Shown: positions 26,118 to 34,423 of the stretch, piece by piece
How the letters are laid out: each line of letters opens with the position of its first letter
How positions within the stretch are numbered: position 1 is the first letter of the stretch
Assembly (NCBI RefSeq): GCF_002259485.1
Contig: NZ_NPGA01000022.1
Coordinates: forward strand, 62,001 to 126,000
Direction of reading: 5' to 3'
Origin: Rhodococcus sp. 14-1411-2a
Lineage (GTDB): Bacteria; Actinomycetota; Actinomycetes; Mycobacteriales; Mycobacteriaceae
DNA: 64,000 nucleotides
Made by a program: the position numbers and the translations under genes
The notes under the pieces: generated by a model
The model's input: only the letters and a program-made list of their open reading frames with translations
What the model was told of the DNA's origin: nothing
Database searches by the model: none

Positions 26118-26142
26118 GTGCAGCCGTCTTCTGAAACTGACA
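26118..26142 (-). repeat. tni transposon right terminal inverted repeat
   Basis: Perfect 25-bp reverse complement of 8798-8822. Inside it, subterminal repeats containing GTCAGAAGACACGTGCAC (26077) and a GTCAAAAGTGCGGTGCAC copy in the other orientation are expected TniA binding sites. The next three bases are GAT, then an outward-facing second tni-type end begins at 26146. Confidence 0.9.
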
Positions 26143-26145
26143 GAT

Positions 26146-26170
26146 TGTCAGATTCAGAAGTGAGCTGCAC
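26146..26170 (+). repeat. tni-type terminal repeat, left end of second element
   Basis: Starts TGTCAGATTCAGAAGTGAGC and ends TGCAC, followed by an inner copy TTCAGAAGTCGAGTGCAC (from 26173). It points away from the first transposon, three bases after that element ends. Confidence 0.8.
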
Positions 26171-26272
26171 TGGTTCAGAAGTCGAGTGCACAGCTCCTTA
26201 ACTGGGGCGGCGTTTCCCAGAGATTCGGCCTCTGCCCGACAGCGGAGGGCGGGCGATCCCCTGGTTCGCCAT

Positions 26273-26287
26273 TACCCCTGGGGGGTA
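26273..26287. promoter_or_regulatory. copper-type (CsoR/RicR-like) operator
   Basis: TACCCCTGGGGGGTA, a near-perfect TACCC...GGGTA palindrome of the kind bound by CsoR-family copper sensors, 20 bp before the DUF6153 start. A better copy occurs upstream of copZ at 30020-30038. No csoR-like gene is in the window. Confidence 0.7.
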
Positions 26288-26307
26288 TCTCTGCTACCGT
26301 CAAGGGC

Positions 26308-26730
26308 ATGCAATTGGCAGTCAGACGTGGTCGACGGGGCACGGCCTCGGTGACCGGTCTGCTAATTGCACTGACGGTGTTCGGTGTCCTGTTGATGCAT
26401 TCGGTGACACCGATGTCGATGTCCGTAACCGGCTCGATGTCGTTGAACGGCGGCCGTGCCTCGATGGCGACGCCGCTTCATATGTCCGAAACTATGTCGG
26501 TTCCGGTGATGGCCGGGGAGCACGACTGCCCGACGGCCCACCAAATGATGCACCCTTGTGTGGGCACGACGGTGTCGTCGCCCGCGCTGACGGTCCCGGC
26601 GTTGAGCGCAGCCATCGATCCAGTACCGACGCTACTCAACCGGACCGTCGGATGCACCGATTCCACGCTCGAACGTGCACCGCCGTGGACGTTGTGGGAG
26701 TTGGACAGATCGGTGACCTTGCGAGTGTGA
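26308..26730 (+). CDS. DUF6153-like membrane-anchored protein of the copper module
   Basis: A 140-residue protein with one N-terminal membrane segment (TGLLIALTVFGVLLMHSV) and a Met/His-rich exported part (SMSVTGSMSL, MVPVMAGEHDCPTAHQMMH-like segment with paired cysteines). This composition resembles DUF6153 proteins found with actinobacterial copper genes. The start is ATG 26308; the -10-like TACCGT just before it suggests a leaderless or nearly leaderless transcript under the copper operator. It probably binds or handles copper outside the membrane; the exact role is unknown. Confidence 0.65.
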   Translation: MQLAVRRGRRGTASVTGLLIALTVFGVLLMHSVTPMSMSVTGSMSLNGGRASMATPLHMSETMSVPVMAGEHDCPTAHQMMHPCVGTTVSSPALTVPALSAAIDPVPTLLNRTVGCTDSTLERAPPWTLWELDRSVTLRV

Positions 26731-26815
26731 CAGGGAGCCCGGTAGACGCGCGTCGACCGGCGGACCGAAACACGTCACACACCCCTGATTGTCCACTCTT
26801 GCAAGGAGATTCCAC

Positions 26816-27442
26816 ATGCGTACCAAAGTCATGGCTTCACTCGCTGCTGCCGCCGCCAGCGCGTTCCTCGTCGTCGGCTGTAGCAACGACTCGACCGAGT
26901 CGTCGATGGACGGGCATTCCATGGGCTCGATGTCCTCGGCACCGATGTCCTCGGCCCAAGCAAGCGCGTCCGCAGAGTTCAACGATGCCGACGTGATGTT
27001 CGCGCAGATGATGTATCCGCACCACGCCCAAGCAGTCGAGATGGCCGACATGGCGAACGGCCGCACCGACAACCCGGACGTGCTGTCGCTGGCATCGGCG
27101 ATCGCCGGCGCACAGCAGCCCGAGATGGACCAGATGACCACCTGGCTCACCGAGTGGGGCCAGCCCGCGCCCTCGGCTGACATGAGTCAGATGGGCGGGA
27201 TGGACCACAGCTCCGACAGCGGCATGATGACCGCTCAGGACATGGACGCGTTGATGGCAGCGTCGGGACCCGAATTCGACCGCCAGTGGTTGACGATGAT
27301 GATCGCCCACCACACCGGTGCCATCGAGATGGCCAACACCGAAATCGCAGACGGTTCCAACCCTGACGCCCTGGAGATGGCCCGCACCATCGTCGCCACC
27401 CAGCAGCAGGAAATCGAGACCATGCAGCGGCTGCTCGGCTGA
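26816..27442 (+). CDS. DUF305 lipoprotein, copper module
   Basis: A 208-residue secreted lipoprotein: signal peptide with lipobox LVVGC near residue 22, then a Ser/Met-rich linker, then a duplicated ferritin-like DUF305 domain with FAQMMYPHHAQAVEMADMA and LTMMIAHHTGAIEMANTE. The paired histidines and methionines are the likely metal ligands. The start at ATG 26816 is chosen for AAGGAGA 5 bp upstream. DUF305 proteins commonly accompany copper efflux genes in actinobacteria. A strong terminator follows at 27464-27500. Confidence 0.88.
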   Translation: MRTKVMASLAAAAASAFLVVGCSNDSTESSMDGHSMGSMSSAPMSSAQASASAEFNDADVMFAQMMYPHHAQAVEMADMANGRTDNPDVLSLASAIAGAQQPEMDQMTTWLTEWGQPAPSADMSQMGGMDHSSDSGMMTAQDMDALMAASGPEFDRQWLTMMIAHHTGAIEMANTEIADGSNPDALEMARTIVATQQQEIETMQRLLG

Positions 27443-27463
27443 CCTGGTCCGCTATACACAACG

Positions 27464-27500
27464 ATGGCCGCATCCTCTCCGGCGGAGAGGGTGCGGCCAT
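27464..27500. terminator. bidirectional terminator between DUF305 and copper ATPase genes
   Basis: GGCCGCATCCTCTCC and GGAGAGGGTGCGGCC pair around a 3-nt loop (one G-T pair). It lies between the convergent DUF305 gene and P-type ATPase gene. Confidence 0.85.
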
Positions 27501-27548
27501 CAGCGCTTCGCAGTCGTCAGGGCTGCGTTTCCGGTACGAGATCAGCTC

Positions 27549-29732
27549 TCACAGTGACGGTGTGCGCTGCGACGGAGAATTGGAACTCCCCTCGTTCACC
27601 GCTCCGGTGATGGTGTCGGGCGTGAGGTCGAGTCGCCGAAGCAGCTGCGCGTTCGCGGCGACGATGATCGTCGACAGCGACATCAGGATCGCGCCGATCG
27701 ACATGGGCAGCACGAACCCGACCGGCGCGAGCACTCCTGCCGCGAGCGGAACTGAGATGAGGTTGTATCCCGCTGCCCACCAGAGGTTTTGCTTCATCTT
27801 CCGGTACGAGGCGCGCGAGAGTTCGATCACCGACAACACCGACCTCGGATCGTCGCTGGCGAGGATCACCCCTGCCGACGCGATAGCGACGTCGGTGCCG
27901 GCCCCGATCGCGATACCGACATCGGCCTGTGCCAACGCTGGGGCGTCGTTGACTCCGTCGCCGACCATCGCCACCGTGCGTCCTTCACTCTGCAGTTCAG
28001 CGACGTTGTGGGACTTGTCTTCCGGTTTCACCCCGGCGAAGTAGCGGTCCACACCGAGCTCGGTGGCGACGGACTTCGCGACGGCATCGGCATCACCGGT
28101 GATCATCACCACCGCGACTCCGCGGGCGTGGAGCGCGTCGATTGCCGTGCGTGATTCGGGCCGGATCTCGTCGGCGAGCGCAAGGGCACCGATCACGGCA
28201 CCGTCGGCGAGGACGTGCAGGATGATCGCCCCGTCGCCCCGCCACCGGTCGGCGACAGCAAGTTCGGATCCGTGTTCCTGCTCGAGCAGCGCGGGCCCGC
28301 CGACCTGCACGCGGGTGCCGTCGACGTCCGCAGAGACCCCGACGGCGGGAGACGACTGGAAGTCTGCTGCAGCCGGGACGGTCAGGTTCCGCGCGCGTGC
28401 GGCCGCAACGATGGCCCGTGCGAGTGGGTGCTCTGAGTCGGCTTCTGCGGCAGCAGCCAAAGCGAGGACATTGTCGGCGGTGCGCCCGTTCGTCACCTCG
28501 ATTGCGGTGACGGTGGGTTCACCCTTGGTGAGGGTCCCGGTCTTGTCGAAGAGCACGGTGTCCACCGTGCGCATGGTTTCGAGTGCGAGCCGGTCCTTGA
28601 CCAGAACCCCGCCGCGGGCGGCACGTTCGGTGGCGATGGAGACCACCAGCGGGATCGCGAGCCCGAGTGCGTGCGGGCAGGCGATGACCAACACGGTGAT
28701 GGTGCGGATGACGGCGTCGTCGGGCATCCCGAATAGCGTCCACACCAACGCGGTGATGATCGCAGATCCGAGAGCGAACCAGAACAGCCAGCCGGCGGCG
28801 GTGTCGGCGATGCGCTGGGCCCGCGAGGTCGAGTTCTGGGCGTCGGCGACCAGGCGGCCGATGCCGGCGAGGGCGGTGTCCTCCCCTACTGCGGTGACCT
28901 TGATGCGGAGACCGGAGTCGGTGGCGACAGTGCCGGCGACGACTTGGTCGCCGTCGCTGCGGCGGACGGTGCGTGATTCGCCGGTGATCATCGATTCGTC
29001 CATGCTCGCCGATCCGGAGACGATGGTGCCGTCGGCCGGTACGCGGCCACCGGGGCGCACGACGACGACATCACCGAGCTGCAGCTCGGACGGGGGCACC
29101 GGCACCACATCGTCGCCGTCGACGCGTTCGGCGGTGTCCGGAAGCAGCGCCGCCAACGAGTCCAGAGCGGAGGTGGTCTGCGCGAGGGATCGCATTTCGA
29201 TCCAGTGCCCGAGCAGCATGATCACGATCAGCAGCGCCAGTTCCCACCAGAAGTCGAGCTGATGATCGAGCAGGCCGAGGCTTGCTCCCATCGACGCGAC
29301 GAATGCGACGGTGATCGCGAGGGCGATGAGCAGCATCATTCCCGGTGCACGTGAACGGATTTCGCTGACTGCTCCGGAGAGGAACGGGGAACCGCCCCAG
29401 GCATACATCACCGTTCCGAGCACCGGGGAGACCCAGGCGATCCACGATGAGTCGGGCAGTGAGTATCCGAGGAGCATCGCGAACATGTTCGAGGCAACGA
29501 TCACCGGAAGGGCGAGGACCAGCATGATCCAGAACAGACGACGGAACATGCCGACGTGGTCCCCATGACCGGCGTGGCCACCGTGACCGGTATGGCCTTC
29601 GTGACCGGTATGGCCTTCGTGTTCCTTCTCGCCATGGCCGGAGTGGGCTGCGCTGTGTTCGGATGCATCGTGGCCCGGCAGCGTGCCCGCTGTCTCGGCT
29701 CCGCCAGCGTCGGCATGTGTGTGGTTGTTCAT
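27549..29732 (-). CDS. copB: copper-translocating P1B-type ATPase (CopB-like, CPH motif)
   Basis: A 727-residue P-type ATPase. The N-terminus is a His/Gly-rich metal-binding tail (repeated HTGHEGH units, residues 20-60) instead of an HMA domain. Motifs: TGES actuator loop, CPH in VLVIACPHALGLAIP (ion pathway), DKTGTLTKG phosphorylation site, HPLARAI (nucleotide), and GDGVNDAPALAQADVGIAIG. About eight membrane segments. The CPH motif and His tail mark the CopB/P1B-3 group, which exports copper. It follows copZ on the same strand, sharing the operator at 30020. Confidence 0.93.
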   Translation of the reverse strand: MNNHTHADAGGAETAGTLPGHDASEHSAAHSGHGEKEHEGHTGHEGHTGHGGHAGHGDHVGMFRRLFWIMLVLALPVIVASNMFAMLLGYSLPDSSWIAWVSPVLGTVMYAWGGSPFLSGAVSEIRSRAPGMMLLIALAITVAFVASMGASLGLLDHQLDFWWELALLIVIMLLGHWIEMRSLAQTTSALDSLAALLPDTAERVDGDDVVPVPPSELQLGDVVVVRPGGRVPADGTIVSGSASMDESMITGESRTVRRSDGDQVVAGTVATDSGLRIKVTAVGEDTALAGIGRLVADAQNSTSRAQRIADTAAGWLFWFALGSAIITALVWTLFGMPDDAVIRTITVLVIACPHALGLAIPLVVSIATERAARGGVLVKDRLALETMRTVDTVLFDKTGTLTKGEPTVTAIEVTNGRTADNVLALAAAAEADSEHPLARAIVAAARARNLTVPAAADFQSSPAVGVSADVDGTRVQVGGPALLEQEHGSELAVADRWRGDGAIILHVLADGAVIGALALADEIRPESRTAIDALHARGVAVVMITGDADAVAKSVATELGVDRYFAGVKPEDKSHNVAELQSEGRTVAMVGDGVNDAPALAQADVGIAIGAGTDVAIASAGVILASDDPRSVLSVIELSRASYRKMKQNLWWAAGYNLISVPLAAGVLAPVGFVLPMSIGAILMSLSTIIVAANAQLLRRLDLTPDTITGAVNEGSSNSPSQRTPSL

Positions 29733-29766
29733 CGCGGGAAATCCTTCTCTCCACCAGGTTCAGCGG

Positions 29767-29997
29767 TTACGCGGTGCGCGAATCTTTGGGTTGCGGTTCG
29801 ACTGTGTATCCAGCCTCGCGGACAGCTGCGATGACACCGGCGTGGTCGGGCACGTCAGCACTTGTCACCGTCAGAGTTCCCGCAGCTGCAGATGCCTCGA
29901 CCGTGTCGACTCCTGCAACGGTGCTTACTTCCTCCCGGACTGCCGCTTCGCAGTGACCGCAGGTCATGCCCGTGACTTTGTAAACCGTGGTGATCAT
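29767..29997 (-). CDS. copZ: CopZ-like copper chaperone (HMA domain)
   Basis: A 76-residue heavy-metal-associated domain with the copper-binding MTCGHC motif (residues 10-15) and the usual beta-alpha-beta-beta-alpha-beta pattern (TVYKVTG, AAVREEVSTVAGV, TLTVTSAD, AAVREAGYTV). The start at ATG 29997 is set by GAGGAGCG 4-11 bp upstream. It would deliver cytosolic Cu(I) to the ATPase encoded 34 bp downstream. Confidence 0.92.
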   Translation of the reverse strand: MITTVYKVTGMTCGHCEAAVREEVSTVAGVDTVEASAAAGTLTVTSADVPDHAGVIAAVREAGYTVEPQPKDSRTA

Positions 29998-30019
29998 GTC
30001 GCGCTCCTCTGGCTGCTTA

Positions 30020-30038
30020 GATACCCCCTGGGGGTATC
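30020..30038. promoter_or_regulatory. copper-type (CsoR-like) operator of copZ-copB
   Basis: GATACCCCCTGGGGGTATC is a 19-bp perfect palindrome about the central T, 23 bp before the copZ start. It matches the form of CsoR-family operators and is the stronger of the two copies in the window. Confidence 0.8.
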
Positions 30039-30153
30039 TCGATGACATGTCGACCATACCCCCTCCCCGTATGTTTCGGAAGGCCGTTGGCTGCGTCGAG
30101 TGGCTTACGAACCTGCGGCGAAGACCAGTCCGTTGGCCGAACTTCGGATCGAG

Positions 30154-30726
30154 TCATGGTGCGGTGGGGTCTACGTCGAATCGGCCTGGGTGCGCAGTCC
30201 TGACATAGCGGACCGCAGTGGTGGTGCCGATACCGAACACGGTCATCAGGGCAACTGGGTCGCCACTGTGGGCGGCCTCGTCGAGGATGCGATCGACACG
30301 CAGTTCGCGGGCGGTGATGCCGAGGTCACGGAATGGCCGGGTGATGTAGTGGCGACTGCCCGGCAGTGCGGTAGGCGCAGTTATCCGGGTGATCAGCAAG
30401 TACGGATTCGTGCTGGTCGGCCACCGCAGCTGACGGTAGATCAGCCAGTCGCGGAGCACCTCAGCGGTGAACTCGTCCAACCAGAACGTGTGGCGGGTGT
30501 GCGTACGGGTGACGGTTGCTCGTCCTGCCGAACGGTCGAGATGGTCGAGTCGGAAGCCGATGACCTCTTCGATCGTCAGCGCGTGGACCGCGACGAGCGC
30601 CAGAATCACCCGGTCATCGGGCCTGCTCAGCTGATCGAACAGCCCATGCACGCGGTCGGACGGCAACGGTCTGAGGATCCTGCGGCTGCTTTCGTCAGCC
30701 GCCTGCCCGTCGTGAGCAGTCCGGTG
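30154..30726 (-). pseudogene. integrase/tyrosine-recombinase-like C-terminal remnant
   Basis: The frame from about 30726 down to 30154 resembles the C-terminal half of a recombinase-like protein common in actinobacterial mobile elements: RILRPLPSDRVHGLFDQL, then RVILALVAVHALTIEEVIGF, then LRVDRILDEAAHSGDPVALM and the tail VRYVRTAHPGRF. Residues encoded above 30726 look antisense, so the N-terminal half is gone. The usual GLRxxE and HxxR residues are not visible, so the fragment is inactive. Confidence 0.6.
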
Positions 30727-30828
30727 GTGGGGCGTCGAGCGGGGGAGCTCGAGGGGCTGCCGCAGGCCCCCTCGACCCGGGCCGGGGACGCTCCCCCACC
30801 TGCGCTGCGGGGCCGATACTGTCCGGCG

Positions 30829-31014
30829 ATGGACAGATACCGAAGTGCCGCCCTCGGCCTGTACGGGCTCGCTGTTGTCGCCCGGCTGTTGACCTGGGGT
30901 GAGCTCAGCGCGTCCGAACGCAGCGAGAGCGCAGTGATGCTGCTGCTCGTCGGTGCCGCCATCGCGGCGGTGCTCAGCCTCGGCAGTACTCGCACCAACC
31001 GCAGCGACGGATGA
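30829..31014 (+). CDS. small hydrophobic protein, unknown
   Basis: A 61-residue frame from ATG 30829: MDRYRSAALGLYGLAVVARL, a polar middle (TWGELSASERSES) and a second hydrophobic stretch (AVMLLLVGAAIAAVLSL) with a basic tail. This is a plausible two-helix membrane protein, better than the antisense frame over the same bases. There is no clear ribosome site. It sits between the integrase remnant and the ParB-like gene. Confidence 0.45.
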   Translation: MDRYRSAALGLYGLAVVARLLTWGELSASERSESAVMLLLVGAAIAAVLSLGSTRTNRSDG

Positions 31015-31052
31015 GGGGTGGCGGGCACATGATGCCCGCCACCCCTGCTCCA

Positions 31053-32777
31053 TTACTGGTCGGCGGCGTTGTCCTCACTGGGCGCGGTGAGCGCGTCGTA
31101 CGCCTGCTCGGGGGTGACCATTCCGGCTGCGGCCTGCTCGACCACGGTCAGCACGTGGCCGTGCTGGTCGAGGAAGCCCAGGTAGTTGTCCTGGTTGCCC
31201 CAGGACGTGCGACGCCAGGAGTCGTTGCCCTTGCCGCTCACTCGTGCTTCGTAGGCGGCGAGGATCTGCGCGAGCAGGATCACCTGCGCGCGGGTCTCGC
31301 TGGGCGTCTTGTCGATCATGGCGACGAGCGCTCGCCGCGCGGCTTTGTCCGCGACACCGGGGTATCCGGCGCTGGGGCTGGTGTCGGCGGGCACGGTCAC
31401 ACCGAGCAGCTCTGCGAGGTACTGCGGCGCTTTGTTCTCGGTCAACAGTCCCGGCTCGTCGACGAGGGTTTCGGTGATCCACTTCCCTGCCCCCTTCGGC
31501 AGGGTCTTGCGGGTGAGGAACTTCGTCAGCCATTCCTTGCGGACGATCGTCGCGGCGGCGCTGGCCTTGTTCAGTGCGACGGTGCGCCGCCGAGTGGCCT
31601 TCTCGGCTTCCTTCTCCGCGAGCGCTGCCTGCGCTGCCTTCTTCTCGCGTGCCTTCCTCTCGGCTACGGCCTGGTCGTCGGACGCGTCGGGTTCACTCGA
31701 CGCTGCGGCCAGGATCGGCCCCAGCTTCACACCGGCCGCGTCGGGGTCGGCGGTGAAGTACTCCGGCACCCACACCTGGGCGACGGTGACGTCCTTGTGG
31801 TGGTGGTAGCCCTCGGTGGCAACAGCCTTCGGGGCTCCTTCGGTCGCCCAGTCGATCGACTCGGACTCGATCACCTCGCCGCTGGCGGTGAGGGTGATCT
31901 GCTCGTTCGGGGTCAGCCACACCGCCCAGTGCTCGGCCGCGCCGTCGATGACGGCCTCGGTGATCGGGTCTCCGTCTGCGGTCACCAAGTCCTCAGCGGC
32001 GACGTAGGGGCTGTCGTAGAACGGCTCGTCTGCCAGGACCGTCAGGCCCTTGTCCGCGTACGGGGTACCGGCTTCGGCGCGGGCCTTGCGTTCGGCGCGG
32101 TCCGCGATCAACTCCTGCGCGACGGAGCGGAACCGTGATCCGGCGTTGAGCAGTTCCTCGACAGCCTCGGTGTCGCCGTCGGCGTCGAACACCGCGACCA
32201 CTGCCGCCTGCTCGAGGTCGAGCTGTCCGGCGTCGAGCGCCTCGCGGGCGGTCTGCGAGCGACCCGCTGTTCCTGCTGCTTTGGCGGTCTCCCGGCTGTC
32301 GTACTGCATCGTCTTGGCGATCTTGGTAGCCGACAGACCCAGCTCGAACATCTCGGTCACCGCTTTCGCGCGTTGACCGTCGGTGAGGGCGATACGGCGG
32401 TCGTTGGTGTTCACCTGCTGGGTGAGGCGTTCGATTTCGCGGTCCTTGGCCTTGCTCGCAGTCGGCCGAATCAGTACCGGAACACTGTCGACCCCGGCTT
32501 CGAGAGCGGCGAGGGTGCGGACCTGGCCGTCGATGACCACGATGCGGTCGCCGTCGCGGCGCGCGAGGATCGGCAGGAGCACACCGTGTTCGGTGATGGA
32601 GGCGACGACGGCGCGGAACTCATCCGAGTCGGTGTCGACCTCGTCGCGGACGTTGGGGCCGACTTCGAGGGCGGTGGGGTGCAGGCGGGCGAACTCCTCG
32701 CCCGCCCCCACGACCGGCGTGGTGCCGGTCGTGGGGGCTTCGGTTGCGGCGGTGGTGGTTTCGATGCTTGCGGTCAT
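31053..32777 (-). CDS. large ParB/RepB-like nuclease-fold protein
   Basis: A 574-residue protein. Residues about 30-120 are a ParB N-terminal domain: LHPTALEVGPNVRD, SITEHGVLLPILARRDGDRI, VIDGQVRTLAALEAGVDSVPV. A helix-turn-helix-like region follows (LSATKIAKTMQYDSRETAKA). The long C-terminus is helical and charged with Lys/Ala/Glu-rich coiled coil (VAERKAREKKAAQAALAEKE). No parA lies beside it; the parA of this DNA is at 60445. Large ParB-like proteins of this type are typical of leading regions of conjugative plasmids, as are the neighbouring ardC and small genes. The ribosome site GGGAGAG precedes ATG 32777. Confidence 0.8.
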   Translation of the reverse strand: MTASIETTTAATEAPTTGTTPVVGAGEEFARLHPTALEVGPNVRDEVDTDSDEFRAVVASITEHGVLLPILARRDGDRIVVIDGQVRTLAALEAGVDSVPVLIRPTASKAKDREIERLTQQVNTNDRRIALTDGQRAKAVTEMFELGLSATKIAKTMQYDSRETAKAAGTAGRSQTAREALDAGQLDLEQAAVVAVFDADGDTEAVEELLNAGSRFRSVAQELIADRAERKARAEAGTPYADKGLTVLADEPFYDSPYVAAEDLVTADGDPITEAVIDGAAEHWAVWLTPNEQITLTASGEVIESESIDWATEGAPKAVATEGYHHHKDVTVAQVWVPEYFTADPDAAGVKLGPILAAASSEPDASDDQAVAERKAREKKAAQAALAEKEAEKATRRRTVALNKASAAATIVRKEWLTKFLTRKTLPKGAGKWITETLVDEPGLLTENKAPQYLAELLGVTVPADTSPSAGYPGVADKAARRALVAMIDKTPSETRAQVILLAQILAAYEARVSGKGNDSWRRTSWGNQDNYLGFLDQHGHVLTVVEQAAAGMVTPEQAYDALTAPSEDNAADQ

Positions 32778-32853
32778 GGTGGTGTCTCTCCCTGGTAGAT
32801 TCTTCGGTTGGAGACACCGGGCAGGTAAGAGCTGTCCGGTGTTTTCTTGTTTT

Positions 32854-32873
32854 CCGGGCCTGTACGGGCCCGG
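32854..32873 (-). terminator. hairpin after the 32877-33164 gene
   Basis: CCGGGCC and GGCCCGG pair around a short loop directly after the stop of the small gene. No T-run follows; it may reduce rather than stop read-through into the ParB-like gene. Confidence 0.5.
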
Positions 32874-32876
32874 GGG

Positions 32877-33164
32877 TTATTGCTGAGCGGTGGCTGCCTG
32901 GTGGTGGCCTGCCTGGCGTGCGGCGTGGATTTCGGCCTCACTGGCTCCGTTTTCGCGGGCGGTGCATGCCCAGAACGCGGCCCGCTCGAGGTGCGCATCG
33001 ACGGTGGTCGAATTTGCATCCTCAGCAGCTCGGTTGACCTGCTCGGTGTAGGCGGTGACCTGCGCGAGTGCGTGGGTCTTGACCTGCGCCGGTACCTGAC
33101 GGATCGCGGTCATGACGGCGGTGTGCAGTCCCACCGTCCTCGGTCCTGTGATGGTGTCGTGCAT
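32877..33164 (-). CDS. small helical protein, leading-region type, unknown
   Basis: A 95-residue alpha-helical protein: TAVMTAIRQVPAQVKTHALA, then QVTAYTEQVNRAAEDANSTT, ending with a His-rich tail (HAARQAGHHQAATAQQ). ATG 33164 has AGAAGGGACG upstream; residues encoded further upstream belong to the repeat. No family recognised. First gene after structured repeat copy A, followed by the ParB-like gene, probably as one transcript. Confidence 0.6.
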   Translation of the reverse strand: MHDTITGPRTVGLHTAVMTAIRQVPAQVKTHALAQVTAYTEQVNRAAEDANSTTVDAHLERAAFWACTARENGASEAEIHAARQAGHHQAATAQQ

Positions 33165-33213
33165 GTCGCTACGTCCCTTCTCAACTGATGGCCGGACCCT
33201 GTTGCCCTGCCAC

Positions 33214-33487
33214 GTTTTTTCGCCGTTTCTGGCGTGAGGAGAGAAATCAGCGCACGGGGACGACGGGGCAACCCTTCGGCCGGGCAGTTTTCGTGGGAGC
33301 GCAGCGACTGCTCGACGAAAAGTGTTCGGAGCCTTGGCCGTAGCGCAGCGGAGCGAGGGGTTGAGTCGGCGGTCACGGGTGATGGATGCTCGCCGGTAGC
33401 CAGAACCGGAGTGAAAACGTTTTTGCTCTTTCGAGTGCGGAGCGAAGCGGAGCTCGATTCGGTGGACACCGCCAGGTGGCCTGATCC
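33214..33487 (-). repeat. structured leading-region repeat, copy A
   Basis: One of four diverged copies (A-D) found directly upstream of minus-strand genes. Shared blocks in order on the plus strand: T-run plus CGCC-loop-GGCG hairpin; GCGCACGGG block; a nested stem around TTTTCGT...ACGAAAA; then GTGCGGAGCG-AGCGGAG and CGGTGGACACCGCCAGGTGG. In this copy CAACCC/GGGTTG forms the outer stem. See the separate finding on single-stranded promoters. Confidence 0.8.
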
Positions 33488-33511
33488 GCCGGCCGGAACT
33501 CTCGGCCGGCG
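33487..33511 (-). terminator. hairpin after ardC
   Basis: CGCCGGCCG and CGGCCGGCG form a perfect 9-bp stem with a 7-nt loop, 18 bp after the stop of the ardC fragment. Confidence 0.75.
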
Positions 33512-33528
33512 TACCTACCCCCACCGAG

Positions 33529-34310
33529 CTACGCGGCTTCCCCGGTCTCGGTGTCCTCGCCGGCGTCCGACGCGGCGGCGGCGGTGTCAAGTGCGTCGGC
33601 CAGCTCGTGGACTGCGGTCAGTACTGCTTTCGCGGTGGCGGTGACCTGCTCGAGGTCTCCTGCTGCCCATCCGGCGATGTAGCCGACGCTGTAGGCGCTG
33701 GTGTCGAGTCCGAGCATCCCGGCCAGGACGTAGGCGACGGATTCGGCTTCGACTTCCATCCGGCCCCGGTGCAGGTCCTTGCGGGCTTCGGGGCCGATGA
33801 GGTCGGGTGCGTGCATGATCGCGTGCGCTGCCTCGTGGATCATCGTTTTCGCGGCCGCTGCGGGTTCGAGGGCTGCATCGACGACGATCCGGTGGGAGCC
33901 GTCGGTGGTGGTATAGCCGTTCGCGCTGCTGGCGATCGCCTCGCGGGTGACGGTCCAGCCGCGCCCGGTCATGATCGCGGCCACGCGGTCGTAGATCGCG
34001 TCCGGATCGGCGCCGGTGAGAAGCTGGCCGATTTCCTCGGGCTGGGGGTGTCCCTCGATCGGGTCGGTTTGGGAGTGGTCGAACACCGACAGAATCGGGA
34101 ACGTGGGCACCTTGCGGGTTTCTTCGTCGCCGGTGGCGGGGTCGGTCTCGGTGACGGTGCGGGAGCTGTAGCCGTAGATCCGGATCGCTTTCTCGCCCTT
34201 GAGAACCTGCCGCCCGCGCTGCTGCCAGGCACGGAATCCGGCGACCTGCGTTGCCTCTGGTTTCTGACTGAGGATCAACAGGACGTTGTTGAAAAAGGAT
34301 GCGGAATAGC
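33529..34310 (-). pseudogene. ardC: ArdC-like antirestriction protein, C-terminal part of a split gene
   Basis: The frame resembles ArdC from the end of the N-terminal single-stranded-DNA-binding domain onward: FFNNVLLILSQKPEATQVAG, then AWQQRGRQVLKGEKAIRIYG, then the zinc metallopeptidase-like motif HEAAHAIMH in the C-terminal domain, and YVLAGMLGLDTSAYSVGYIA. In-frame codons continue upstream of the ATG 34278 to a stop at about 34313, where similarity ends at YSA. The first ~50 residues are missing and a matching start lies at 35425. ArdC protects incoming plasmid DNA from restriction. The truncated frame could still be expressed from ATG 34278. Confidence 0.75.
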
Positions 34311-34423
34311 ATCAGATGTACGATCGCCGCCCCGCCCGTTGCAGCCGACACGATCTCACCATGAACCGCCGCCCGTTGTGGCCGCACCGGCACGCCAACC
34401 GATTCGAGGGCAGACTCGCTCGT

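Larger units (their letters stand above)
8798..26142. mobile_element. Tn402/Tn5053-like (tni) transposon with alkane-hydroxylase cargo
   Basis: A 17.3-kb element bounded by perfect 25-bp inverted repeats whose outer bases, TGTCAGTTTCAGAAGACGGC, closely resemble Tn402/Tn5053 ends. Additional 19-bp-like subterminal repeats of the TGTCAGAAGTGCACTGCA type lie inside both ends (8825 and about 26065-26095). The right arm holds tniA, tniB and tniQ reading inward, then two tyrosine-recombinase-like genes where a serine resolvase (tniR) is usual. The cargo is the CYP153 operon, an AraC regulator, TetR/MFS, a thioesterase and an IS3 remnant. The 5-bp flanks CTGTC (left) and GATTG (right) do not match, so no simple target duplication remains. 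Confidence 0.85.

Noticed and set aside
8793..26147. 5-bp target duplication of the first tni transposon
   Set aside because: Left flank CTGTC and right flank GATTG do not match; nor do they match the flanks of the second element.
31011..32138. 375-codon plus-strand frame opposite the ParB-like gene
   Set aside because: Val/Gly/Leu/Arg-rich antisense product; the minus strand encodes a clear ParB N-terminal domain with a ribosome site.
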